The notes beneath the pieces are model-generated. The model was not told the DNA's origin and ran no database searches. It was given only the letters and a program-made list of their open reading frames with translations. This document shows positions 1-5,311 of a stretch of 5,311 nt of DNA, piece by piece. The position numbers and the translations under genes were made by a program. Each line of letters begins with the position of its first letter. The first letter of the stretch is position 1. Origin of the DNA: Syntrophobacteria bacterium (GTDB lineage: Bacteria > Desulfobacterota > DSWW01); contig JAQYVQ010000014.1 in assembly GCA_030145435.1 (NCBI GenBank), positions 1 to 5,311 of the forward strand, in the 5' to 3' direction.

Positions 1-417
1 AAGGTCATCTTAGGGGACGAACAGATCTTTTACGTCATGCGCATTCTCAACAACGGCATGACGATCATGATCCCAAAGTGCAATGTGAATTCCGTCGGCC
101 TGCGGCAGGTGATATCCGAGAATGAGGTGAACGAGGTCTACTCGATCCTGAAGCAGAAGGAGGAGCCTCAGGAGAACCACCAGACCTGGAATCGAAGGTA
201 CCGACAGTATACCGAGAAGATCAAAACAGGGTCCGTGTTCGAGATCGCCGAAGTGCTCAGGATCCTGTTTCGCCTCAAACGGGTGAAAGAACTCTCTTTC
301 GGCGAGAAGAAGATCCTCGACACGGCACAGAACCTGCTGATCAAGGAGATCTCCGTGGCGAAGGAACAGAAGGAAGAAACCACCCGCGAGGAGATGCAGA
401 GCTTGCTCATGGGTTGA
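1..417 (+). CDS. CarD/CdnL-family transcriptional regulator (5' partial)
   Basis: This is the C-terminal 138 residues of a CarD/CdnL-type protein, read in frame from the first base and ending at TGA 415-417. Family members bind the RNA polymerase beta subunit through an N-terminal Tudor-like domain and contact the upstream edge of the -10 element through a helical C-terminal domain, stabilising open complexes. Seen here: the end of the RNA polymerase-interacting domain (QIFYVMRILNNGMTIMIP, then NVNSVGLRQVIS), followed by an all-helical domain with TWNRRYRQY, KTGSVFEIAEVLR and LSFGEKKILDTAQNLLIKE. The Trp at window residue 63 is the likely equivalent of the Trp that wedges into the DNA minor groove in characterised CarD. 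Family proteins are about 160 residues, so roughly 25-30 N-terminal residues lie before the window. The ATG at 37 is internal, because homology continues upstream of it. There is no DNA-binding extension like that of myxobacterial CarD, so it is of the short CdnL type. Confidence 0.93.
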   Translation, partial: KVILGDEQIFYVMRILNNGMTIMIPKCNVNSVGLRQVISENEVNEVYSILKQKEEPQENHQTWNRRYRQYTEKIKTGSVFEIAEVLRILFRLKRVKELSFGEKKILDTAQNLLIKEISVAKEQKEETTREEMQSLLMG

Positions 418-463
418 AGGTTGCCCTCCCACCTTTTACTAATTTCATCCGACAACGTAAGAT

Positions 464-469
464 TATAAC
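464..469 (+). promoter_or_regulatory. Possible sigma70-type -10 element upstream of cysS
   Basis: TATAAC matches five of six bases of the TATAAT consensus and sits in the AT-rich pocket of the spacer. No good -35 hexamer lies 15-19 bases upstream; the region around 439-448 is only AT-rich, and no TG extended -10 motif precedes it. If real, transcription would begin near base 476. A weak -35 is common at promoters that depend on CarD/CdnL, but applying that here is speculation. Confidence 0.3.
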
Positions 470-475
470 GAGCGA

Positions 476-497
476 CAGGACCCGTTTCGGCGTCCTG
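476..497 (+). promoter_or_regulatory. GC-rich stem-loop in the cysS leader
   Basis: CAGGACCCG (476-484) pairs with CGG (488-490) and GTCCTG (492-497). This gives nine base pairs around a TTT loop, with one bulged C at 491. No T-run follows it (the next bases are AGAGGGCC), so it is not a standard intrinsic terminator. It would lie at or near the 5' end of a transcript begun from the -10 candidate at 464-469. It ends 33 bases before the AGGAG ribosome binding site and does not cover it. Possible roles are transcript-end protection or a protein site; chance is not excluded. Confidence 0.35.
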
Positions 498-543
498 AGA
501 GGGCCGTTTGTAGCGTTGCCGCACGCTATGAGGAGCGAGATCT

Positions 544-2055
544 ATGCATCCACCAGCGTTGACGTTGTACAACACCCTCACCCGGACGAAGGAGCCGTTC
601 TCTCCCTTGGTCGAGGGAGAGGTGCGGATGTACGTGTGCGGGCCGACGGTCTACGACCTGAGTCACCTCGGGCATGCCAGAAAAGAGGTGGTCTTCGATG
701 TCATGGTCCGCTATCTTCGGTTTCGAGGGTTTCGTGTCCAATACATTCGAAACATCACCGATGTGGATGACAAGATCATCGTTCGGGCGAAGGAAGCAGG
801 CGTCTCCTGGGAGCAGATCGCCCGCGAGTTCGAGCAGGCCTTCCAGGATGACATGGACGTGCTGGGGGTCATGAAGCCGGACCATGAGCCGAGGGCCACA
901 GAGACCATTGCGGAGATGCAGGAAATCATCCAGATGCTCCTGGACAAGCAGTTCGCCTATGTCTCCGAGGGCAGCGTCTACTTCGCGGTGGAGGCCTTGG
1001 AGGACTACGGGAAGCTCACCCACAGGAAGGCCGAGGAGATGATGGCAGGTGCGCGGGTCGAGGTGGACGAGTCGAAGAGGAACCCGCTCGATTTCGCCTT
1101 GTGGAAGGCCTCCAAGCCTGGAGAGCCCTCCTGGCCGAGTCCCTGGGGCGAAGGAAGGCCCGGCTGGCACATCGAGTGCTCTGCCATGAGCCGCAAGTTC
1201 CTGGGCGAGACCCTGGACATCCACGGAGGGGGCGTGGATCTGGTCTTCCCTCACCATGAGAACGAGATCGCCCAATCCGAGGCCGCCACGGGAAAGCCCT
1301 TCGCACGCTGGTGGGTCCACAACGGACTGCTGACCGTGGAGAAGGAGAAGATGGCGAAGTCGCTCGGCAATTACATCACCATCCGGGACGCCCTCTGCGA
1401 GCTGCATCCGGAGACCCTCCGCATGTTCTTCCTGTCTCATCACTACAGGTCGCCCGTGGATTTCTCGAAAGACGCCGTGGGCAGGACCAAGAAGAACCTC
1501 GACTACTTCTACAACACGCTGCTCAGGATCGAGGAGATCTGCGGGAAGGAAGACGAGCCTCCTCGTGTCGGTGGGGAAGGGACGAAGCAAACGCCGCCCG
1601 AGGGGATGGAACCGGGAGACCTCGAGACCGTCAGGACCATCGCCAGCCGTTTTCAGGGGGAGATGGATGACGATCTAAACACCGCCGGGGCCCTTGGGGA
1701 GTTGTTTCGTGCGGCCACCGTCCTCAACCGGTGGATCGACGAGGGTGACCCCGTCCGGTCGGAAGAGGGAAAGGACGTGCTGCAGGCCTTCCGGCGGGAG
1801 TTGAAGGAGATCGGCCGGGTTCTCGGGCTCTTCCGCGAGAATCCCCTTCCGTGGTTCCAACAGATCAGCACGCCGGAACAGCCGGGTGGAGCCGACCTTT
1901 CGGACGAGGCGATCGAGGCAATGATGCAGCAGAGGGAGACGGCCCGGAAGGAAAAGGACTGGGCCACGGCGGACCAGATTCGGGACGAATTGGCAAGTCG
2001 GGGAATCGTGCTGGAAGACACACCGCACGGCACGCGTTGGAAGCGTAACGCATAG
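544..2055 (+). CDS. cysS: Cysteinyl-tRNA synthetase (CysRS)
   Basis: This cytosolic class I aminoacyl-tRNA synthetase joins cysteine to tRNA-Cys using ATP. The protein has 503 residues, slightly longer than the usual 460-490. The Rossmann catalytic core begins with MYVCGPTVYDLSHLGHAR (residues 29-46), which contains the class I HxGH signature (41-44). The KMSKS loop is present as KMAKS (269-273), followed by LGN. The four zinc ligands expected for cysteine discrimination are visible: C32, C212 in WHIECSAM, and H237 and E241 in FPHHENE. The middle helical DALR-type region follows (about 310-435) and carries a Pro/Gly/Glu-rich insertion at about 334-358. The C-terminal anticodon-binding part has the typical KDWATADQIRDEL and GIVLEDTPHGTRWKR. 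ATG 544 is chosen because AGGAG (531-535) lies 8 bases upstream and the N-terminus (LYNTLTRTKEPFSPL) fits the family. Residues after HxGHAR are KE (47-48), where I would expect small or aromatic residues. uvrB follows after 7 bases, suggesting co-transcription. Confidence 0.98.
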   Translation: MHPPALTLYNTLTRTKEPFSPLVEGEVRMYVCGPTVYDLSHLGHARKEVVFDVMVRYLRFRGFRVQYIRNITDVDDKIIVRAKEAGVSWEQIAREFEQAFQDDMDVLGVMKPDHEPRATETIAEMQEIIQMLLDKQFAYVSEGSVYFAVEALEDYGKLTHRKAEEMMAGARVEVDESKRNPLDFALWKASKPGEPSWPSPWGEGRPGWHIECSAMSRKFLGETLDIHGGGVDLVFPHHENEIAQSEAATGKPFARWWVHNGLLTVEKEKMAKSLGNYITIRDALCELHPETLRMFFLSHHYRSPVDFSKDAVGRTKKNLDYFYNTLLRIEEICGKEDEPPRVGGEGTKQTPPEGMEPGDLETVRTIASRFQGEMDDDLNTAGALGELFRAATVLNRWIDEGDPVRSEEGKDVLQAFRRELKEIGRVLGLFRENPLPWFQQISTPEQPGGADLSDEAIEAMMQQRETARKEKDWATADQIRDELASRGIVLEDTPHGTRWKRNA

Positions 2056-2062
2056 ATCGGGA

Positions 2063-4075
2063 ATGGTGGGCAAGGAACCGGTGGATCGATTCGAGCTCGT
2101 TTCTGAATTCGAGCCAAAGGGGGATCAGCCGAAAGCGATCGCTGATCTGGTGGAGGAGGTCCACAGGGGCGCCAAGCACCAGGTGCTCCTGGGCGTCACC
2201 GGCTCCGGCAAGACCTACACCATGGCCAACGTCGTGGCAAGGGTCAACCGGCCCACCCTGGTCATCGCCCCGAACAAGACCCTTGCGGGACAGCTTCACG
2301 GAGAGTTCCAGGCCCTCTTCCCGAACAACGCGGTCGAATACTTCGTCAGTTACTACGACTATTACCAACCTGAAGCCTACCTGCCTACCACGGACACCTA
2401 CATCGAGAAGGACGCATCGATCAACGAAGAGATCGACAGGATGCGCCATTCCGCCACCCGCTCCCTGTTCGAGCGTCGTGATGTGATCATCGTTGCCAGC
2501 GTGTCGTGCATCTACGGGATTGGGTCTCCGGAGAACTACCATCGGATGCTCCTGTTCATCGAGCAGGGAGAGACCCTGCTGCGGGAGAAGCTCCTGGATC
2601 GACTGGTCGAGCTCCAGTACGCCCGGAATGATCACGATTTCTACCGCGGCACCTTCCGCGTGCGGGGAGACGTGGTGGACATCTTCCCCGCCTATGAAGA
2701 CGAGCGTGCGGTGCGCGTCGAGTTCTTCGGGGACACGGTGGAGGTCCTGAGCGAGATCGACCCGTTGAGGGGAAGGGCCATGAGGGAACTCAAGAAGGTG
2801 GCTCTCTGGCCGGCCAGCCACTACGTGACAGCCGCCGACCGCCTGGACAAGGCGATCGAAGGGATCGAGCAGGAACTGGATGAACGTCTCCAAACGCTGA
2901 AGGTGGAGAACCAGATCCTGGAAATGCAGCGCCTGGAGCAGCGAACCCGCTACGATCTGGAGATGCTGCGCGAGATGGGGTACTGCACGGGGATCGAGAA
3001 CTACTCGAGGCATCTCGACGGACGGGTCCCCGGAGAGCCCCCGTACACGTTGATCGATTACTTCCCGAAGGATTTCCTGATCTTTCTCGACGAGAGCCAT
3101 CTGACGGTCCCCCAGTTGACCGGGATGTATCATGGAGACCAGTCCCGGAAGCGAACCCTGGTGGAGCACGGGTTCAGGCTGCCCTGTGCCCTGGACAACC
3201 GGCCGCTGAACTTCGGCGAGTTCGAGGAGCGCGTTCATCAGGCCTTCTATGTTTCCGCCACGCCCAGCGATTACGAGCTCAAGAAGAGCGGCGGCGTGTT
3301 CGTGGAGCAGGTCATCCGGCCGACCGGCCTGGTCGACCCTGAGATCACTGTCGAGAAGGCGACCCATCAGGTGGATCATCTCCAGGCAGAGATCAGGAAG
3401 ACGGTGGACCAGGGCGGCAGGGTTCTCGTCACCACGCTTACGAAGCGGATGTCGGAGGATTTGACCGAATACTACCATGAAGCCGGGATCCGCGTCCGAT
3501 ACCTTCATTCGGACATCAAGACCCTCGAAAGGATGGAGATCCTCCGGGACCTCCGGTTGGGGAAATTCGACGTCCTGATCGGGATCAACCTGCTCAGGGA
3601 GGGGCTCGATCTGCCCGAAGTGGCCCTGGTGGCGATCCTGGACGCGGACAAGGAAGGCTTCCTTCGATCCGAACGCTCTCTGATCCAGACCTTCGGCCGC
3701 ACCGCGCGTAACGTGCGAGGACGGGTCATCCTGTATGCGGACACGGTGACCCCTTCCATGGCCCGGGCCATGGAGGAGACCGAGAGGAGAAGGAAGAAGC
3801 AGCTCGCCTACAATCGGAAGCACGGGATCACGCCGGAGAGCATCGTGAAATCGATCCGGGAGGTCCGGGCCTCGGTCTACGAGGCGGATTATGGACCCAT
3901 CCCGGTCATTGAAGAGGATAGACCTGCCTACGGGAGCCTCGAAGATCTGCGTGCGAGGATCCGCTCGCTGACCCGTGAGATGCGGGAGAAGGCCGCCCGG
4001 CTCGAGTTCGAGAGGGCGGCGGAAATCCGCGATCAACTCAAGGAGCTTCAGAAGGCAGAGCTGGAGTTGGCGTAA
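2063..4075 (+). CDS. uvrB: UvrABC system protein B (excinuclease subunit B)
   Basis: UvrB is the central subunit of bacterial nucleotide excision repair. UvrA delivers it to damaged DNA, where it uses its helicase fold and a beta-hairpin to verify the lesion, then recruits UvrC. At 670 residues it is full length. Visible in order: GDQPKAI (20-26); Walker A GVTGSGKT (44-51); the tyrosine-rich beta-hairpin SYYDYYQPEAYLP (96-108); the UvrA-binding domain around 160-250, with FRVRGDVVDIFPAYEDE; Walker B DESH (343-346); SATPSDYE (398-405); GINLLREGLDLPE (507-519); motif VI QTFGRTARN (542-550); the YAD/RRR region (558-580); and a C-terminal UVR motif LEFERAAEIRDQLKEL (647-662) that pairs with the UVR motif of UvrC. 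Motif VI normally reads QTIGRAARN, so residues 544 and 547 are altered. The start is uncertain: ATG 2063 has no clear ribosome binding site, while GTG 2081 would give MDRFELVS, a length closer to many homologues. No E. coli-type SOS box is seen upstream. Confidence 0.98.
   Translation: MVGKEPVDRFELVSEFEPKGDQPKAIADLVEEVHRGAKHQVLLGVTGSGKTYTMANVVARVNRPTLVIAPNKTLAGQLHGEFQALFPNNAVEYFVSYYDYYQPEAYLPTTDTYIEKDASINEEIDRMRHSATRSLFERRDVIIVASVSCIYGIGSPENYHRMLLFIEQGETLLREKLLDRLVELQYARNDHDFYRGTFRVRGDVVDIFPAYEDERAVRVEFFGDTVEVLSEIDPLRGRAMRELKKVALWPASHYVTAADRLDKAIEGIEQELDERLQTLKVENQILEMQRLEQRTRYDLEMLREMGYCTGIENYSRHLDGRVPGEPPYTLIDYFPKDFLIFLDESHLTVPQLTGMYHGDQSRKRTLVEHGFRLPCALDNRPLNFGEFEERVHQAFYVSATPSDYELKKSGGVFVEQVIRPTGLVDPEITVEKATHQVDHLQAEIRKTVDQGGRVLVTTLTKRMSEDLTEYYHEAGIRVRYLHSDIKTLERMEILRDLRLGKFDVLIGINLLREGLDLPEVALVAILDADKEGFLRSERSLIQTFGRTARNVRGRVILYADTVTPSMARAMEETERRRKKQLAYNRKHGITPESIVKSIREVRASVYEADYGPIPVIEEDRPAYGSLEDLRARIRSLTREMREKAARLEFERAAEIRDQLKELQKAELELA
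2072..2083 (+). promoter_or_regulatory. Alternative uvrB start: AAGGA plus GTG
   Basis: AAGGA (2072-2076) precedes an in-frame GTG (2081-2083) by 4 bases, a short spacer. Starting here would make UvrB 664 residues, beginning M-DRFELVSEF, close to the usual two to four residues before the conserved F-x-L. The ATG at 2063 lacks a recognisable Shine-Dalgarno sequence and lies 7 bases after the cysS stop, so it could be used by termination-reinitiation. The sequence alone does not decide between them. Confidence 0.35.
2123..2147. repeat. Inverted repeat near the 5' end of uvrB
   Basis: GATCAGC (2123-2129) and GCTGATC (2141-2147) are exact inverted copies separated by 11 bases. An 8-base palindrome GCGATCGC (2135-2142) overlaps the right arm. 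The segment encodes the conserved GDQPKAIADL of UvrB, so protein constraint shapes it. The arm spacing resembles a dimeric operator, but its position inside the coding sequence and lack of other copies make that weak. Confidence 0.5.
3755..3774. repeat. Perfect 20-base palindrome inside uvrB
   Basis: The 20 bases read identically on both strands with no central spacer: TCCATGGCCC followed by GGGCCATGGA. They encode S565 to E571 (SMARAME) of UvrB, in the conserved region just after YAD. Two CCATGG sites flank a central CCCGGG. The amino acids are family-typical, so the symmetry arises from codon choice, perhaps by chance in GC-rich DNA. Confidence 0.9.
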
Positions 4076-4088
4076 AGCGGAGCGAAGG

Positions 4089-5311
4089 ATGCACCCCATC
4101 GAGGAAATTATTCCCCGCCTGCCCGTACAGCCCGGTGTGTACCTGATGAAAGGGGACGAGGGGAAGGTTTTGTACGTGGGCAAGGCGAAGAATCTGAGAG
4201 CCCGGCTTCGATCGTATGTCGGCCCCGGCGCCGAAGCCTACCCCAAGGTTCGTTTCCTCATGCCCAAGGTCAAGGAGCTGGACCACATCGTCACGAAGAC
4301 GGAAAAAGAGGCCCTGCTGCTCGAGAACACCCTGATCAAGCGATACCGTCCCCGATACAACGTGAACCTCAGGGACGACAAGACCTACCTGCACATGATG
4401 GTCGATCGGAGCCATCCCTTTCCCCGTTTCGTGCCGGTCCGCAGGCCGCAGGGCAAGCCGGGAAGGCTGCTCTTCGGACCCTACTCCTCTGCCGCTGCGA
4501 TGCGGGACACGCTGAGGCAGATCCACAAGATGTATCCGTTGCGGACCTGCAGCGACCGCGAATTCCAGACACGAAAGCGGCCCTGCCTGCAGCACCAGAT
4601 GGGGCGATGCTCCGGCGCCTGCGCGCGTGAGATCTCGGCTGAGAAGTACAACGACATGGTGGATCAGGCGATTCTCATCCTGCAGGGGAAGATCGATGAG
4701 GTCGTGCGCATCCTCGAGAAGGAGATGAAAGAGGCATCCGATCACATGCGCTTCGAGGAGGCGGCACAGATCAGAGATCGCGTCCGAAGCATTCGGCTGA
4801 CCATGGAGCGTCAACGGGTCGTCGGGAGCCAGGAAGAGGACCGGGACGTGATCGGTCTCTACGGGGAAGGCGGGCACGTGGAGATATCGCTCCTTCTGAT
4901 CCGGGAAGGAAACCTGGTCGAGCGCCGGGGGTTTCCGTTTTCGGAAACGGTGATTCCCGCGTCCGAACTCTTGCGATCGTTCCTGTTGCAGTACTACTCG
5001 CAGCCGGGTCGATCGATTCCCGCGGAGATCCTCTTGCCCCTGGAGTTGGAGGACCGGGAAGCGGCGGAGGGGTTCCTCAGCGATCTGCGGGGAGCGTCCT
5101 GCTCGCTCAGGACGCCGAAGAGGGGGGAAAAGAAACAGCTCATCTCCCTGGCCGAGCTGAATGCGAAGTCCCTGTACGAGGAACACGTGGGGGACGACCG
5201 GCGTCGGCTCACGGTGCTTCTGGAGATCCAGAAGAAGCTTGCGATGGGGAAGCCGCCGAACCGGATCGAATGCTTCGACATCTCGAACCTTCGGGGGGAG
5301 ATGGCTGTGGG
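4089..5311 (+). CDS. uvrC: UvrABC system protein C (excinuclease subunit C), 3' partial
   Basis: UvrC binds the UvrB-lesion complex and makes both incisions: 3' with its GIY-YIG domain and 5' with its RNase H-like domain. The frame stays open from ATG 4089 to the window end, giving 407 residues of the usual 600 or so. The GIY-YIG domain shows GVY (16-18), YVG (29-31), K32 and R39, and E79 in EALLLEN is the likely metal ligand. Four cysteines at 154, 166, 174 and 178 (RTC, RPC, GRCSGAC) match the set reported to hold an iron-sulfur cluster in E. coli UvrC. A UVR motif (MRFEEAAQIRDRV, 220-232) is the contact for the C-terminus of UvrB. The RNase H-like domain starts near RIECFDISN, where D397 is the first expected catalytic Asp. 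The other catalytic residues and the C-terminal helix-hairpin-helix repeats lie beyond the window. GGAG (4079-4082) sits 6 bases before the ATG, and uvrB ends 13 bases upstream, so the two are very probably co-transcribed. Confidence 0.97.
   Translation, partial: MHPIEEIIPRLPVQPGVYLMKGDEGKVLYVGKAKNLRARLRSYVGPGAEAYPKVRFLMPKVKELDHIVTKTEKEALLLENTLIKRYRPRYNVNLRDDKTYLHMMVDRSHPFPRFVPVRRPQGKPGRLLFGPYSSAAAMRDTLRQIHKMYPLRTCSDREFQTRKRPCLQHQMGRCSGACAREISAEKYNDMVDQAILILQGKIDEVVRILEKEMKEASDHMRFEEAAQIRDRVRSIRLTMERQRVVGSQEEDRDVIGLYGEGGHVEISLLLIREGNLVERRGFPFSETVIPASELLRSFLLQYYSQPGRSIPAEILLPLELEDREAAEGFLSDLRGASCSLRTPKRGEKKQLISLAELNAKSLYEEHVGDDRRRLTVLLEIQKKLAMGKPPNRIECFDISNLRGEMAV
4931..4948 (+). repeat. Intragenic inverted repeat in uvrC
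   Basis: GTTTCCG (4931-4937) and CGGAAAC (4942-4948) form a perfect 7-bp stem around TTTT. The same bases can instead pair CCGTTT (4935-4940) with AAACGG (4945-4950) around TCGG, so two mutually exclusive hairpins overlap. They encode GFPFSETV of UvrC. There is no T-run after either, so neither looks like a terminator. Confidence 0.6.

Larger units (their letters stand above)
418..543. other. Intergenic spacer between the carD-like gene and cysS
   Basis: These 126 bases are the only gap longer than 15 bases in the window. The first half contains an AT-rich pocket (about 434-468) that stands out in GC-rich surroundings. The second half holds a strong stem-loop (476-497) and the cysS ribosome binding site (AGGAG, 531-535). 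I see no convincing intrinsic terminator for the upstream gene, no T-box-like specifier or antiterminator structure, no tRNA, and no E. coli-type LexA box. The simplest reading is that a promoter for the cysS-uvrB-uvrC transcript lies here, possibly with read-through from the carD-like gene. Confidence 0.6.

Noticed and set aside
10..432. A 140-codon reverse-strand open frame over the carD-like gene
   Set aside because: It is an in-register shadow; its leucine-rich product mirrors the forward codons and has no family resemblance.
417..437. Possible intrinsic terminator after the carD-like gene (AAGGT, 9-base loop, ACCTT, then TT)
   Set aside because: The stem is only five base pairs with two G-C pairs, the loop is long, and the T-run is short and largely inside the stem. 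It is too weak to call.
418..543. T-box riboswitch or other known leader for cysS
   Set aside because: There is no T-box consensus, no terminator/antiterminator pair, and too little space for the full structure.
414..770. A forward 118-codon frame bridging the spacer and the start of cysS
   Set aside because: It overlaps cysS by more than 220 bases in another frame, and its start overlaps the end of the carD-like gene. Its product has no recognisable domain.
526..1590. A 354-codon reverse-strand open frame over cysS
   Set aside because: It is an in-register shadow of cysS with no domain; the forward frame has every CysRS motif.
2135..2142. GCGATCGC octamer, the HIP1 core of cyanobacteria
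   Set aside because: It is a single copy that I noticed in the window, and the genes do not suggest a cyanobacterium.
3650..3664. Interrupted palindrome AAGGAAG-G-CTTCCTT in uvrB
   Set aside because: It encodes the conserved DKEGFL stretch of UvrB, so protein constraint explains it well enough.
1865..4183. A 772-codon open frame on the reverse strand covering all of uvrB
   Set aside because: It is exactly in codon register with uvrB, so it stays open only because uvrB avoids TTA, CTA and TCA codons under GC pressure. Its product is rich in L, R, H, P and G with no recognisable domain, whereas uvrB is unmistakable.
4038..5186. A 382-codon reverse-strand open frame over uvrC
   Set aside because: It is an in-register shadow; the forward uvrC frame carries GIY-YIG, the cysteine cluster and the UVR motif.

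Overview
This is a GC-rich, gene-dense housekeeping window with all genes on the + strand. It reads as a chromosomal piece of a deltaproteobacterial (Desulfobacterota-like) bacterium. The main reasons are the CarD/CdnL-type protein, whose C-terminal helical domain resembles the deltaproteobacterial version as I remember it, and the strong preference for G/C at third codon positions. The taxonomic call is an inference from recalled family resemblance, not from a search.

Layout: (1) 1-417, the 3' part of a CarD/CdnL-family RNA polymerase-binding transcription factor, with the gene start lying before the window. (2) 418-543, a 126-base spacer holding an AT-rich pocket with a possible -10 element and a compact GC-rich stem-loop; this is the only real intergenic region. 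(3) 544-2055, cysS, cysteinyl-tRNA synthetase, complete. (4) 2063-4075, uvrB, the DNA-damage-verifying helicase-like subunit of nucleotide excision repair, complete and 7 bases after cysS. (5) 4089-5311, uvrC, the dual-incision nuclease of the same pathway, 13 bases after uvrB and cut by the window end just inside its second nuclease domain.

The tight spacing of cysS, uvrB and uvrC suggests one transcript that may begin in the 418-543 spacer. UvrB and UvrC act one after the other: UvrB is loaded at a lesion by UvrA (not in this window), then recruits UvrC, which cuts on both sides. CysRS supplies Cys-tRNA and has no direct repair role. CarD/CdnL proteins act at promoters across the genome.

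I found no mobile element, CRISPR array, RNA gene or evident undescribed system. The points worth a second look are small: an altered helicase motif VI in UvrB, a perfect 20-base palindrome inside uvrB, the leader stem-loop before cysS, the ambiguous uvrB start, and a few intragenic inverted repeats. The long reverse-strand open frames are shadows of the four real genes.
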